Assembly (NCBI RefSeq): GCF_017982655.1
Contig: NZ_JABXYX010000021.1
Location: forward strand, 1-64,000
DNA length: 64,000 nucleotides
DNA from: Brasilonema sp. CT11
GTDB taxonomy: Bacteria; Cyanobacteriota; Cyanobacteriia; Cyanobacteriales; Nostocaceae
Reading direction: 5' to 3'
Both the position numbers and the translations under genes were made by a program. Positions 44,840-53,322 of this stretch are shown here, piece after piece. Position 1 is the first letter of the stretch, and each line of letters begins with the position of its first letter. The notes beneath the pieces were generated by a model. The model ran no database searches. It worked only from the letters and a program-made list of their open reading frames with translations, and was not told where the DNA came from.

Positions 44840-45895
44840 CTATGGCTGTTGAGCTTCTGATTGCTCTTGTTCAGCAGTTTTCGGAACTAGATCGTCTATG
44901 AGAGTCATCAACACTGCGGCTGCAGGAACCGCTATAATCAGACCGACAAATCCTAACAGTTTACCAAAACATAAAAAGGCTACAATAACTACCACTGGAT
45001 GTAGACCTACTCGGTTTCCCATGATCACTGGCTGGATAAGGTGAACATCTACTTGGTTCAAAATCAAGAAGAAGATTACGACAAGTAACGCCTTAATTGG
45101 GGAGATGGTAAGTGCTACCAGTGCTGGCAGAAGTGTACCAACAATTGAGCCAAAGTAAGGAATCACTTCTATAATTCCAGCTAGAATACCGAAAGACACA
45201 GCCAAGGGAATTTTGAGAATCCAAAGTCCGATTGTGGCTCCAACGCCAATGATCAGCATTCCCAATCCTGTACCTAACAGCCAACCCTCAAGCCTAACCT
45301 CTATATCTTGGAGTATTGTTTTAATCCTACCGTGTTCCCTACGTGGTGCTAGCCGCAACAGTCCTTGAATCAAAGAATTAGGGTTATAAGCCATGTAAAG
45401 GGCTAAAATTATTGTCGCTAATGTTTCAATAGATACTTCGACTGTATTTCGGAGTAGGAGCGGAAAGAAAGAAAGGACTTGGTTGAGTACACCTTTTAAC
45501 TGATCCAAACCACCAGACAGATCGGGGATAAAACTGAATTGAGTGTGAAGCCTAGCGGACAATGGTTTTAGAGAGTTTACATAATTAGGCAACGCATCAC
45601 TCAAAGTCTGAGCTTCTTCAAACAAGCTGGGAACCACTACTAAAGCAATGAATACCCCAAAAGCTATGACTACCCCAACCAGGATCGTGACTGCTATCCA
45701 AGGCACTCGAACAATTTTCTCAATCCATTTTAAAGTAGTACGAAAAATCAGAGCGACAAGTGCGGCAAGGGCTATCAACTCCAAGACTGGCAGTAGCATG
45801 TACATAATATAAAGTACAACTGCAACGAACACTGCCAAAGGAGCTCCATGACTGAGCCTTCCCCAACCACTATCTCTATCCCTAGAGCTTGACAT
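44840..45895 (-). CDS. AI-2E-family (PerM-like) permease
   Basis: From ATG 45895 (GGAGG 12-16 bases upstream) the protein has 351 residues; a GTG at 45943 would add 16 residues. About eight transmembrane segments follow the layout of the family: a first pair (AVFVAVVLYIMYMLLPVLELIALAALVALIF), a periplasmic amphipathic part (SLFEEAQTLSDALPNYVN) and the closing IEVIPYFGSIVGTLLPALVAL, then GFVGLIIAVPAAAV. Members transport diverse solutes, and the AI-2 label comes from E. coli TqsA. It stands just upstream of the rppAB pair on the same strand. Confidence 0.88.
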   Translation of the reverse strand: MSSSRDRDSGWGRLSHGAPLAVFVAVVLYIMYMLLPVLELIALAALVALIFRTTLKWIEKIVRVPWIAVTILVGVVIAFGVFIALVVVPSLFEEAQTLSDALPNYVNSLKPLSARLHTQFSFIPDLSGGLDQLKGVLNQVLSFFPLLLRNTVEVSIETLATIILALYMAYNPNSLIQGLLRLAPRREHGRIKTILQDIEVRLEGWLLGTGLGMLIIGVGATIGLWILKIPLAVSFGILAGIIEVIPYFGSIVGTLLPALVALTISPIKALLVVIFFLILNQVDVHLIQPVIMGNRVGLHPVVVIVAFLCFGKLLGFVGLIIAVPAAAVLMTLIDDLVPKTAEQEQSEAQQP

Positions 45896-46349
45896 GATAT
45901 TATTATTCTCCTCCGTAATTGACTGTTTTAGCTCTAAGAACACCGAATATTCAACTTTCTGAAATTTGTCGGTGAGGATTGACCACTACAAAATCATCTA
46001 TAGTTTATGAATGATTTATGATTGCTCTAACACTGAGAAAATTATACAGCTTGTAGCGGTGTAATTAATTAAAAAATGACTTCGGCTTTTGCATGTTGAA
46101 GCGGTAACTGTTCAGCGTGCTAGTTGCTGTATTAAAAATACTTTTTAAAATAGAAGATTAGCCGCAGCTTTAATTCGGTAAGCGCGGTTCCATAGAACGG
46201 GGTAAAATCGGTCAGCAAATTATAGTCTGCCCCCAGTAAGTCTCCAGACTATACGTTGAGTGGATGATTAAATTTTTCACACAACGGAATAATTACAGAA
46301 ATCTGCATCAATCGCGTTACGATTGATGCAGAAGGCGACAACTGGCTTG
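45896..46349. promoter_or_regulatory. AT-rich gap with an 11-bp-period direct repeat
   Basis: Upstream of the permease gene, TTTATGAATGATTTATGATTG (about 46004-46024) is a direct repeat with 11-bp period and might be a regulator site; evidence is weak. The remainder to 46349 shows no gene. Confidence 0.3.
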
Positions 46350-47126
46350 CTACAATCCAGGCGTCGTTTGTGCAAACAAAGCTACAAAATCTGTCGTCAC
46401 TACAGTACCAGGCGCGTCTTCTGGTTGAGAAATCAAGTCAAATGCCTTGTTTCTAGCGTTTGGTTCCAACAAAGCTTGCACGACCACTTCTGCCACATCT
46501 GCACGCGGAATCGAAGTGGGAATCCCATTTGGTGGATTAATCAGCATGGTGTCATTTTTACCAACCAGGAGTTCTCGTTTTCCTCCCGGTTGGTCTAATA
46601 GACCCCCAGCGCGAATAATTGTATAGTCAATACCAGAATCAATTAAATACTGTTCTGCCTTACGTTTCCAAATCAAAATGTTGCCATTACCAAGACTGTT
46701 AAGGGGATGATTTTCATTCGTGCCACCCATTGAACCCACCAGCACAATATGATTCACTCCAGATGCTTTTGCAGCATCAATTTGGTTAACCTGACCCTGG
46801 TAGTCAATGACTTGCGGTATTTCATCGTTAGGAAAGGTAAACTCAGGACGCATCCCCGGTTGTGGCATTCCTTTGATCTGGGGAATCGCACTGGTGAGAA
46901 TAACCAAGGTAGAACAACCTTCTAACGCTTTTATGAGAGTTTTTGGATCGCGGATATCGCCAAAGAAAAAGTTATCCTTTGTACCAAACAATTGCTGAAC
47001 TTTCTCACTATTACGGGCAAATCCCCGAAGAGTAAACTGCTGGGGATGTCGTTGCAATTTTTGGCAGACGAGTGAACCAGTACGTCCGGTTGCACCAGTG
47101 ACGAAAACTTGTAGAGGGGTAGTCAT
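46350..47126 (-). CDS. NAD(P)-binding atypical short-chain dehydrogenase
   Basis: The 258-residue protein is an extended/atypical SDR (NmrA/SDR_a5-like): TGATGRTG (10-17) for the nucleotide, the VNHIVLVGSMGGTN strand, YTIIRAGGLLDQPGG and the late ADVAEVVVQAL. The usual catalytic Tyr-x-x-x-Lys is replaced by W-K-R-K-A-E-Q-Y-L spacing (IWKRKAEQYL). It resembles plant and cyanobacterial proteins of the At5g02240 type. Substrate unknown. Confidence 0.85.
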   Translation of the reverse strand: MTTPLQVFVTGATGRTGSLVCQKLQRHPQQFTLRGFARNSEKVQQLFGTKDNFFFGDIRDPKTLIKALEGCSTLVILTSAIPQIKGMPQPGMRPEFTFPNDEIPQVIDYQGQVNQIDAAKASGVNHIVLVGSMGGTNENHPLNSLGNGNILIWKRKAEQYLIDSGIDYTIIRAGGLLDQPGGKRELLVGKNDTMLINPPNGIPTSIPRADVAEVVVQALLEPNARNKAFDLISQPEDAPGTVVTTDFVALFAQTTPGL

Positions 47127-47277
47127 CTAAAATTAATTACAAAATACAATTGCAAAGAACTATTGTCCCATTGAATAACAAATGCAGCATCTGTCTGGAT
47201 AAATCCAACTCTGCGACTTCGGGAATCAAAGGCACGGCTAGAACGGTCTGTTCCACCGAAAAAATGTTTAAGTCCCG

Positions 47278-47763
47278 TTAATACATGCGAAACCAAGCTA
47301 CACCTATGGGAATTTCTACATCACTACCAACAACTTTCTCAGAGAAGCTGTAGACAGGACCATTACCAAGAGTTGGTTGTTTTACATTTTTTATGTCAAT
47401 CTCTAGCTTAGTGTTAGGAGCAACTGGTTCAGGGAAAGTTAGTAGTATAGTTTTGCCACTGACAGAAATTTGAGTGTTAATTTTCTGATTGTTATCATCT
47501 GCAACATTAATATCTTTTAGATTGTTACTCCAACTTACAGTTGGTGGAACGCTAATACTTAACTGGGAAACAGGCTTACTATTTTTAGGAATGTGTACTC
47601 GAAAAGTATGTCTAACAAGCCGCCAGCGCGTAGGAGGAAACTGCACATTTCCATCAATATGGGTAATACTATCGTCATTTTGCTTAGCACTTACATATTG
47701 AGTAGGAATTGAGACTACAGTAGCCAGAGAAAATGTAGCAAGATATAGCAGTAGTTTTTTCAT
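47278..47763 (-). CDS. DUF2808 secreted protein 1
   Basis: The 161-residue protein has a signal peptide (LLYLATFSLATVVSIPTQYVSA) and a DUF2808 domain: FPPTRWRLVRHTFRVHIPKNS, SQLSISVP, TKLEIDIKNVKQP and the closing SEKVVGSDVEIPIGVAWF. It should reside in the periplasm or outer envelope. The second copy lies 255 bp upstream on the same strand, and an ATGAAAT direct repeat sits between them (48000-48017). Confidence 0.88.
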   Translation of the reverse strand: MKKLLLYLATFSLATVVSIPTQYVSAKQNDDSITHIDGNVQFPPTRWRLVRHTFRVHIPKNSKPVSQLSISVPPTVSWSNNLKDINVADDNNQKINTQISVSGKTILLTFPEPVAPNTKLEIDIKNVKQPTLGNGPVYSFSEKVVGSDVEIPIGVAWFRMY

Positions 47764-47999
47764 ATTTTATTTCCCATAAACCGATTATATTCGCTAAGTT
47801 TTGTGTTTATTTTAAAAAATAAACTTGTTATGAATGGATCAGCTAAAATTCTGTCAAGAAAAGCTCAAATAACCCCTCGATTTAGCTGTTAATGGAGGGC
47901 ATCGTTAAATAGGTGACTTTCTCTCAACTAGTTCAACTCGGCGATAATTTATTTACCGAGGATACAAACTTCCTCTATTTACTAGAATGACGGGTCAAG

Positions 48000-48017
48000 A
48001 TGAAATAGAGATGAAAT
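48000..48017 (-). promoter_or_regulatory. Direct repeat ATGAAAT-N4-ATGAAAT, site 1
   Basis: Plus-strand ATGAAAT-AGAG-ATGAAAT, that is ATTTCAT-N4-ATTTCAT on the strand of the DUF2808-1 gene. It lies 237 bp upstream of that gene and just behind the stop of DUF2808-2. The 11-bp spacing is what OmpR/PhoB-type regulators recognise. Confidence 0.5.
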
Positions 48018-48018
48018 T

Positions 48019-48513
48019 TCAGTGCTTATCATCAGAATCTATAGATGTAGGAAAACGAGCTAAACCTACAGGAATTTCTACGTCACTGCCAACGACTTTA
48101 GCCGAAAGACTGTAAACAGAAGCAGGACCAAGAATTGGTTGTTTTACTTTGTTAAATTCAATGAGGAGCTTGGTGTTATAAATAATTGACTTAGGAAAAT
48201 ATATGATAATTTTTCTATCATTTACAGAAACATTAATGTTTATTTTTTGGCCCTTATCATCCAACACATCAATATCATTACTTACAGCTACAGTTGATGG
48301 AACATCAATAACTAACTCGGAAAGAGCGTTGTTATTCTGGGGAAGGTGTAATTGAAAAGTATGTTTAACAATCCGCCATGCAGTAGAAGGAAATACCACA
48401 TTATTATCAACATTGGGAACCCTATCATCTGTCTTAGCACTTGAGTAGCCAGCAGAAATTAAAGTTGCGCTAGCCAGAGCAAAGGCTGTAGCGTAAACCA
48501 GTGTTTTATTCAT
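48019..48513 (-). CDS. DUF2808 secreted protein 2
   Basis: The 164-residue paralogue of the preceding protein has a signal peptide (ATAFALASATLISAGYSSA), VVFPSTAWRIVKHTFQLHLPQ, TKLLIEFNKVKQP and SAKVVGSDVEIPVGLARFP. The two align along their whole length. The C-terminal SIDSDDKH tail is extra. Tandem duplication is evident; what distinguishes the two functionally is not. Confidence 0.88.
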   Translation of the reverse strand: MNKTLVYATAFALASATLISAGYSSAKTDDRVPNVDNNVVFPSTAWRIVKHTFQLHLPQNNNALSELVIDVPSTVAVSNDIDVLDDKGQKININVSVNDRKIIIYFPKSIIYNTKLLIEFNKVKQPILGPASVYSLSAKVVGSDVEIPVGLARFPTSIDSDDKH

Positions 48514-48725
48514 CTCCTCACTCTAAGAAATTAACTCTGCCAAATAGGTTTCCAATTTATTTAGGTGCTTATCAATTAGCAGTGTTCAGTTATCAGTTAT
48601 CAGTTATCAGGTAATTCCCTAACTTTAGTTAGGGGATTGAAACAAGGAAATAATTTGTTAATCTCCACAAATTAATATGGAGATATTTTTCATGGTATAA
48701 AGTTTTCAAGTCCCACTAGACGTAA

Positions 48726-49208
48726 TTAGCGATTAAAACTAAAACGTCCGTTTAGCTTTTCACCTTTCACACCTGCAGTCATTTTCACCTGATATTGACC
48801 AGTTGCTTTTTCTGATAGTAAACCTGTGTAATGTTTATCTTTTGCATCATAAGTGAAAGGAACTGTTTTTTGTGTCCCATCAGGTAACTGAACTTGAGCC
48901 GTCACTTTTGCATCCGGTATAGCCTCATGGTTATCTCCTTTTAGCAAATAGAAATCTAGATGAGTTTTATTTGCTTCTTTTTCTGGAACAAACTCTAAAT
49001 GGTAAGTTCCTGTTTCTACAATTTGACCTCCATGAGATTCACCATGCTGTCCCTCGGTGTTAGCAGCAGGTGACGCTGAAGACTGAGTAGAGCTAGAAGT
49101 TGCTGGACTGGTTTCTGTATTTGCTGCTTGATTCCCGTTACTACAAGCTCCTAAAAAAAGTAGCCCCGCACTTGCTAAAATAATCAAGCGAGATTTAAAT
49201 GATTTCAT
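48726..49208 (-). CDS. Lipoprotein with FixH/YtkA-like domain, third gene of the efflux unit
   Basis: From ATG 49208 (AGGA eight bases before) the protein has 160 residues; ATGs further upstream would overlap the pump gene. The lipobox is LFLGAC. A Ser/Thr/Ala/Gln-rich linker and a His patch (GQHGESHGG) precede an immunoglobulin-like domain (LEFVPEKEANKTHLDFYL, DAKVTAQVQLPDG, YTGLLSEKATGQYQVKMTA) that resembles YtkA/FixH-type metal-related domains. It follows the RND pump gene by 60 bp, the place of copC in the Synechocystis copBAC operon; equivalence is inferred from position. Confidence 0.75.
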   Translation of the reverse strand: MKSFKSRLIILASAGLLFLGACSNGNQAANTETSPATSSSTQSSASPAANTEGQHGESHGGQIVETGTYHLEFVPEKEANKTHLDFYLLKGDNHEAIPDAKVTAQVQLPDGTQKTVPFTYDAKDKHYTGLLSEKATGQYQVKMTAGVKGEKLNGRFSFNR

Positions 49209-49267
49209 TGATTGATTCCTCATTTGCGATAATAAAGAATTCAGACAAAAGATGGATGAAAGTCGCT

Positions 49268-52200
49268 TCAACGTAACGCACTTTCTGCGATTTCAACGTT
49301 TTGCACATGTATAGATTTTTTGATAAACAAAAACCTACCAAACAGAGAATACAAAGCAGGGATAACTAACAACGTTAACGCTGTCGAGGTAAACAATCCT
49401 CCCAGAACTACTACTGCTAAGGGCTGCAAAATTTCCTTCCCAGCACCAGTCCCAATAACTAGCGGTACCATCCCCAAAGCTGATGAGAAAGCAGTCATCA
49501 AAATAGCAACTAATCGCTCCATAGAACCTTCAACTAAAACTTCACGTAAAGACATACCATTTGCTAATTTCTGGTTATAGTTATCAACTAATAACAAACC
49601 GTTGCGAGTAGCGACGCCGAATAGAGTAATAAATCCCACCATTGAAGCAACAGAAATCACTCCACCACTTAAGGCAACAGAAATCACTCCACCAACTAAT
49701 GCCAAGGGTAAATTAATCAGAATCATGACGGTGGCAGGAATAGATTTAACAGCAAAGTAAATTAAAAATGTTATGGCAATCAATGCTAAAAGACCAGCCA
49801 AAATTAAAGTTTGTGTGGCTTGCTCTTGTGCTTGAAATTGACCACCATATTGAATGTAATATCCAGACGGCAATTGTATTTTTTGCTTAACTTGATCCCG
49901 AATATTATTGATGACAGAACCTAAGTCTCGATTATTGACATTGGCAGAAACAACAATTAAGCGAGAAACGTTTTCGCGGTTGATGGTATTTGGTCCTGTA
50001 CCGTATTCAACTTTTGCTAAAGAAGCTAAGGGAATTTTCTGTCCGGTAGGAACGTCAATGAGTAAATTGCTGATAGTTTCTATATTGTTGCGCTCGCTTT
50101 CTTTTAACCAAACAACAAGGTCAAATACTTGTTGTTGTTCTAAGACTTGAGAGACGACTCGTCCATTGAGAGCAGTTTCAAGAATTTCTGCTAAATCACC
50201 CACAGCCAAACCATAACGAGAAGCAGCAGTTCGGTCAAACTTTATTGTTACTTTTGTGTTGGTTCTTGGGGTTTTTAGTGCAAATCGGACACCCCGGGAA
50301 TTATTGTTTGTGGCTGAGTGGTTTTGTGGACGGATGGGCGGGGGTTTTTTTAAGCGGGACCCAAAAATTTGGCCAGCGACCGCCCCCCTTACCCCCAACA
50401 CCCCCTCACCCATTCGAGGGAAAATAAAACCGCCAATGTTAGCAGCGACTCCTGGTAATTTGGCAAATTCCTGTCGTAGCTTCTCAATACTACCTTCTCG
50501 GTTTTTTATCCCCGACTCACTCAACTCAACATCCAATTCCCCAAAGTTGACACCACCAACATCGCTATCACCAGGGGCGCGTCCTGAGCGTAACTGTAGA
50601 GCTGCAAATCGTTTATCATTCTTAAGAGCATCTTGAATTGCCAAATTAGCTGTATTAGTCGCCTCTAAAGATTCCCCAGGATAAAGAGAAGTAGCAATCA
50701 CGAGTGACCTTTCTTGAAACTCTGGCAAAAATACCCGTCCCAACGATGGCAAAATCACCATTGAAGCTACAAGACTAGCGACAGCAGCAATTAAAATAAT
50801 CTGGGGACGACGAATAGAAAAAATCAAAGCTGGACGATATATTTTATGGAAAAATCGCGCTACCCAAGTTTCATCATTTGGTAAACGACGATTTACTAAT
50901 AACAAAGCACATAACGCCGGAGTTAATGTGAGCGCCACCAATGTTGAAGCCACAATTGATAGCAGATAAGATACACCCATCGGCGTAAAAATGCGACCTT
51001 CTACACCAGAAAGGGCAAAAATTGGTGCGAAGACAACAGCAATAATGACTGTTGAGAACAACACACTAACGCGCACCTCAACTGAACCATTAAATACAAT
51101 TTGCAACGGATTGATTGGTGTTCCTGCTAATTGCTTTTCTCGTAAGCGACGGTAGACATTTTCCATATCTACAATTGCATCATCTACCACAGAGCCAATA
51201 GCAACTGCTAATCCACCCAACGTCATAGTATTAATGCCTTGTCCTGTCCAATTTAAAATCATCATTCCTAGTAGCAAAGACAAGGGGAGAGCGCTTAAAC
51301 TGATGATGACTGTACGCCAATTCATCAGAAATAAAATCAGGACGACGGAAACAATAATGATGCCATCGCGTAGCGCGTCTTCAACATTCTTAAGCGAAGC
51401 TTCAATAAAATTTTCTTGACGGAAAGTAACACTCACCTTGACATCTTTAGGCAAACTGGCTTTAATTTCTTCCATCGCTGCTTCCACTGCGCGAGTCACA
51501 GTTGGTGTGTCAGCTTGTGGCTGTTTGTTAACTACCACAACAATCGCCTTTTTGCCATTGAAACTCGCATCACCGCGTTTTAATTGAGCACCAATTTTGA
51601 CATCAGCAACTTGACCTATCAGCACTGGTGTACCATTTCTAGCAGTAATCGCTGATTCCTTGAGTTCATTGATAGATTCAATCCGTCCGATTCCTCGAAC
51701 TAACAATTCTTGGTCTGGGTTAATTAAAAATCCTCCAGGAGCATTCACATTAGCTTTTTCAGTAGCTTCAGTAACTTCCTTTAAAGAAACATTAAATGCT
51801 TTCAATTTATCTGGATCAACGAGCACCATGAAGGAGCGCACATCTCCACCAAATACTACAATTTGAGTCACACCAGGAACAGCCAATAGGCGATTTTTAA
51901 CTTGCCAATCAACAATACGTCGCACCTCCATTAGAGGAGTGGTTTCGGAAGTGAAAGCGTATTTAATCACAGCCCCCAAAGGAGAATTGATCGGGGAAAT
52001 TTGCGGCGATTCTACTCCTTTTGGTAACTGGCTCGTTGCTTGTTGCAATCGCTCTGTCACCAATTGACGAGCGCGATAAATTTCTGTGTCCCAGCTAAAA
52101 ATAACTCTGACAACAGATATGCCTACCGCAGAGGAAGAACGTACTGTTTCCACTCCAGGAGTACCGTTGATAGCACTTTCTATCGGTCTTGTTACAAGAG

Positions 52201-52387
52201 ATTCGACTTCTTCTGGTGCAAGTCCTGGTGCTTCAGTTTGAATCTCCACTTGTGGGGGTGCAAAGCCTGGAAAAACGTCCAGTGGCATTTGTGTCAGGAC
52301 ACGAAATCCCCATAGCGTAATTATGATGGAGGCAATAACCACTAGCCACCGTTGAGCTATTGACCACTTGACTATAGAATTGAGCAT
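49268..52387 (-). CDS. Heavy-metal efflux RND pump (CusA/CzcA/CopA-like), with a corrupted internal stretch
   Basis: The 1,039-residue inner-membrane pump has the RND layout: first transmembrane helix (12-30), porter domain with VEIQTEAPGLAPEEVE and GVET.RS.S, helices 330-540 including GGLAVAIGSVVDDAIVDMENV, second porter half and helices 850-1020. It probably expels Cu+, Ag+ or a divalent cation in exchange for protons. The stretch at about residues 665-715 (50245-50405) does not read like the family: KIFGxDL is degraded to QIFGSRLKKPPPIRPQNHS, rich in homopolymer differences, although the frame stays open. Both flanks are perfect, so this is either a sequencing/assembly error or a cluster of compensating indels. 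Confidence 0.88.
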   Translation of the reverse strand: MLNSIVKWSIAQRWLVVIASIIITLWGFRVLTQMPLDVFPGFAPPQVEIQTEAPGLAPEEVESLVTRPIESAINGTPGVETVRSSSAVGISVVRVIFSWDTEIYRARQLVTERLQQATSQLPKGVESPQISPINSPLGAVIKYAFTSETTPLMEVRRIVDWQVKNRLLAVPGVTQIVVFGGDVRSFMVLVDPDKLKAFNVSLKEVTEATEKANVNAPGGFLINPDQELLVRGIGRIESINELKESAITARNGTPVLIGQVADVKIGAQLKRGDASFNGKKAIVVVVNKQPQADTPTVTRAVEAAMEEIKASLPKDVKVSVTFRQENFIEASLKNVEDALRDGIIIVSVVLILFLMNWRTVIISLSALPLSLLLGMMILNWTGQGINTMTLGGLAVAIGSVVDDAIVDMENVYRRLREKQLAGTPINPLQIVFNGSVEVRVSVLFSTVIIAVVFAPIFALSGVEGRIFTPMGVSYLLSIVASTLVALTLTPALCALLLVNRRLPNDETWVARFFHKIYRPALIFSIRRPQIILIAAVASLVASMVILPSLGRVFLPEFQERSLVIATSLYPGESLEATNTANLAIQDALKNDKRFAALQLRSGRAPGDSDVGGVNFGELDVELSESGIKNREGSIEKLRQEFAKLPGVAANIGGFIFPRMGEGVLGVRGAVAGQIFGSRLKKPPPIRPQNHSATNNNSRGVRFALKTPRTNTKVTIKFDRTAASRYGLAVGDLAEILETALNGRVVSQVLEQQQVFDLVVWLKESERNNIETISNLLIDVPTGQKIPLASLAKVEYGTGPNTINRENVSRLIVVSANVNNRDLGSVINNIRDQVKQKIQLPSGYYIQYGGQFQAQEQATQTLILAGLLALIAITFLIYFAVKSIPATVMILINLPLALVGGVISVALSGGVISVASMVGFITLFGVATRNGLLLVDNYNQKLANGMSLREVLVEGSMERLVAILMTAFSSALGMVPLVIGTGAGKEILQPLAVVVLGGLFTSTALTLLVIPALYSLFGRFLFIKKSIHVQNVEIAESALR

Positions 52388-52439
52388 TTATCAGATATTA
52401 GTCTTGACAACTCTCTTTTTAATAGTTAACAACAGAGAA

Positions 52440-52457
52440 ATGAAATCAGCATGAAAT
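52440..52457. promoter_or_regulatory. Direct repeat ATGAAAT-N4-ATGAAAT, site 2
   Basis: ATGAAAT-CAGC-ATGAAAT lies 53 bp upstream of the RND pump start (minus strand) and 23 bp upstream of the GUN4 ATG (plus strand). Such a short distance from GUN4 fits a site serving the pump gene. Confidence 0.6.
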
Positions 52458-52479
52458 TATAATCAGGCATAGAAAGATT

Positions 52480-53322
52480 ATGAATTGGCTTGCCATTAGC
52501 ATAAGTGTTGCAGTAGTCGTGACAGTAACAGTAGGAGTATTATTGTGGTCTAGATGGAAAAAGCGCCTCTTAACTCAACTCGAACAAGAAAAATGCCTGC
52601 GTCAAGAAACAGAACGTCGCTTACTAGCTCAACTTGAACAAGAAAAACACCAGCGTCAAGAAATAGAGCGTCACTTACTAGCTCAACTTGAACAAGAAAA
52701 ACACCTGTTAACTCAACTCGAACAAGAAAAATATCAACATCAAGAAACAGAACGTCGCTTACTAGCTCAACTTGAACAAGAAAAACACCAGCGTCAAGAA
52801 GCAAGAAAGCTCAAAGACTTGAGTCAAGAGCAGCTGAGTCTACAAAGGACACCAAAGTTAACTACAACATTGCGCGATCTCCTAATATCTGGAAGATGGA
52901 AAGAAGCTGATCAGGAAACACTCAGGATTATGCTCAATGTGACAAATCGAGAACAAGAAGGTTGGCTAAATGTACCATCCATCCACAACTTCCCACCAGA
53001 AGACCTCCGTGCTATCGACCAACTTTGGGTAGAATACTCCAATGGTCGCTTTGGATTTAGCGTTCAACAACGCATTTGGAAAAGCGTAGGAGGAAATCTC
53101 AAAGCAAACGATAAAATTTACGAAGCTTTTGGTAATTGTGTGGAATGGCGCGTGCATAAAAGTTGGTTGCAAATCAATGACCTGACCTTCAACTCCTCAG
53201 CTCCGACTGGACATCTACCTGCTGTTGGTGTGAGGTTGGGTGGGTTGAGTTGGGGTGTAGATGGGTTTTTGTGGGATAAGAGGGAAGCCTATGTGTTTCT
53301 TCTCTCTGAGAAAGACTGGTAG
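52480..53322 (+). CDS. GUN4-domain protein with membrane anchor and coiled coil
   Basis: The 280-residue protein starts with a transmembrane helix (about 4-23). A coiled coil of an 18-residue unit follows (LLAQLEQEKHQRQETERR, four full copies and one 10-residue copy, 54-bp DNA period, residues ~30-112), then a GUN4 domain (about 125-270: LRDLLISGRWKEADQET, NFPPEDLRAIDQLWVEYSNGRFGFSVQ, DLTFNSSAPTGHLPA). GUN4 binds porphyrins and stimulates Mg-chelatase; membrane-anchored multi-domain relatives often act in signalling. The last part (VGVRLGGLSWGVDGFLWDK) looks expanded by G/T-rich repeat DNA and overlaps the adaptor gene end by 134 bp on the opposite strand. Confidence 0.85.
   Translation: MNWLAISISVAVVVTVTVGVLLWSRWKKRLLTQLEQEKCLRQETERRLLAQLEQEKHQRQEIERHLLAQLEQEKHLLTQLEQEKYQHQETERRLLAQLEQEKHQRQEARKLKDLSQEQLSLQRTPKLTTTLRDLLISGRWKEADQETLRIMLNVTNREQEGWLNVPSIHNFPPEDLRAIDQLWVEYSNGRFGFSVQQRIWKSVGGNLKANDKIYEAFGNCVEWRVHKSWLQINDLTFNSSAPTGHLPAVGVRLGGLSWGVDGFLWDKREAYVFLLSEKDW

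Noticed and set aside
46323-46598. 91-codon frame on the plus strand
   Set aside because: It is antisense to the NAD(P)-binding protein gene, whose dehydrogenase motifs are clear.
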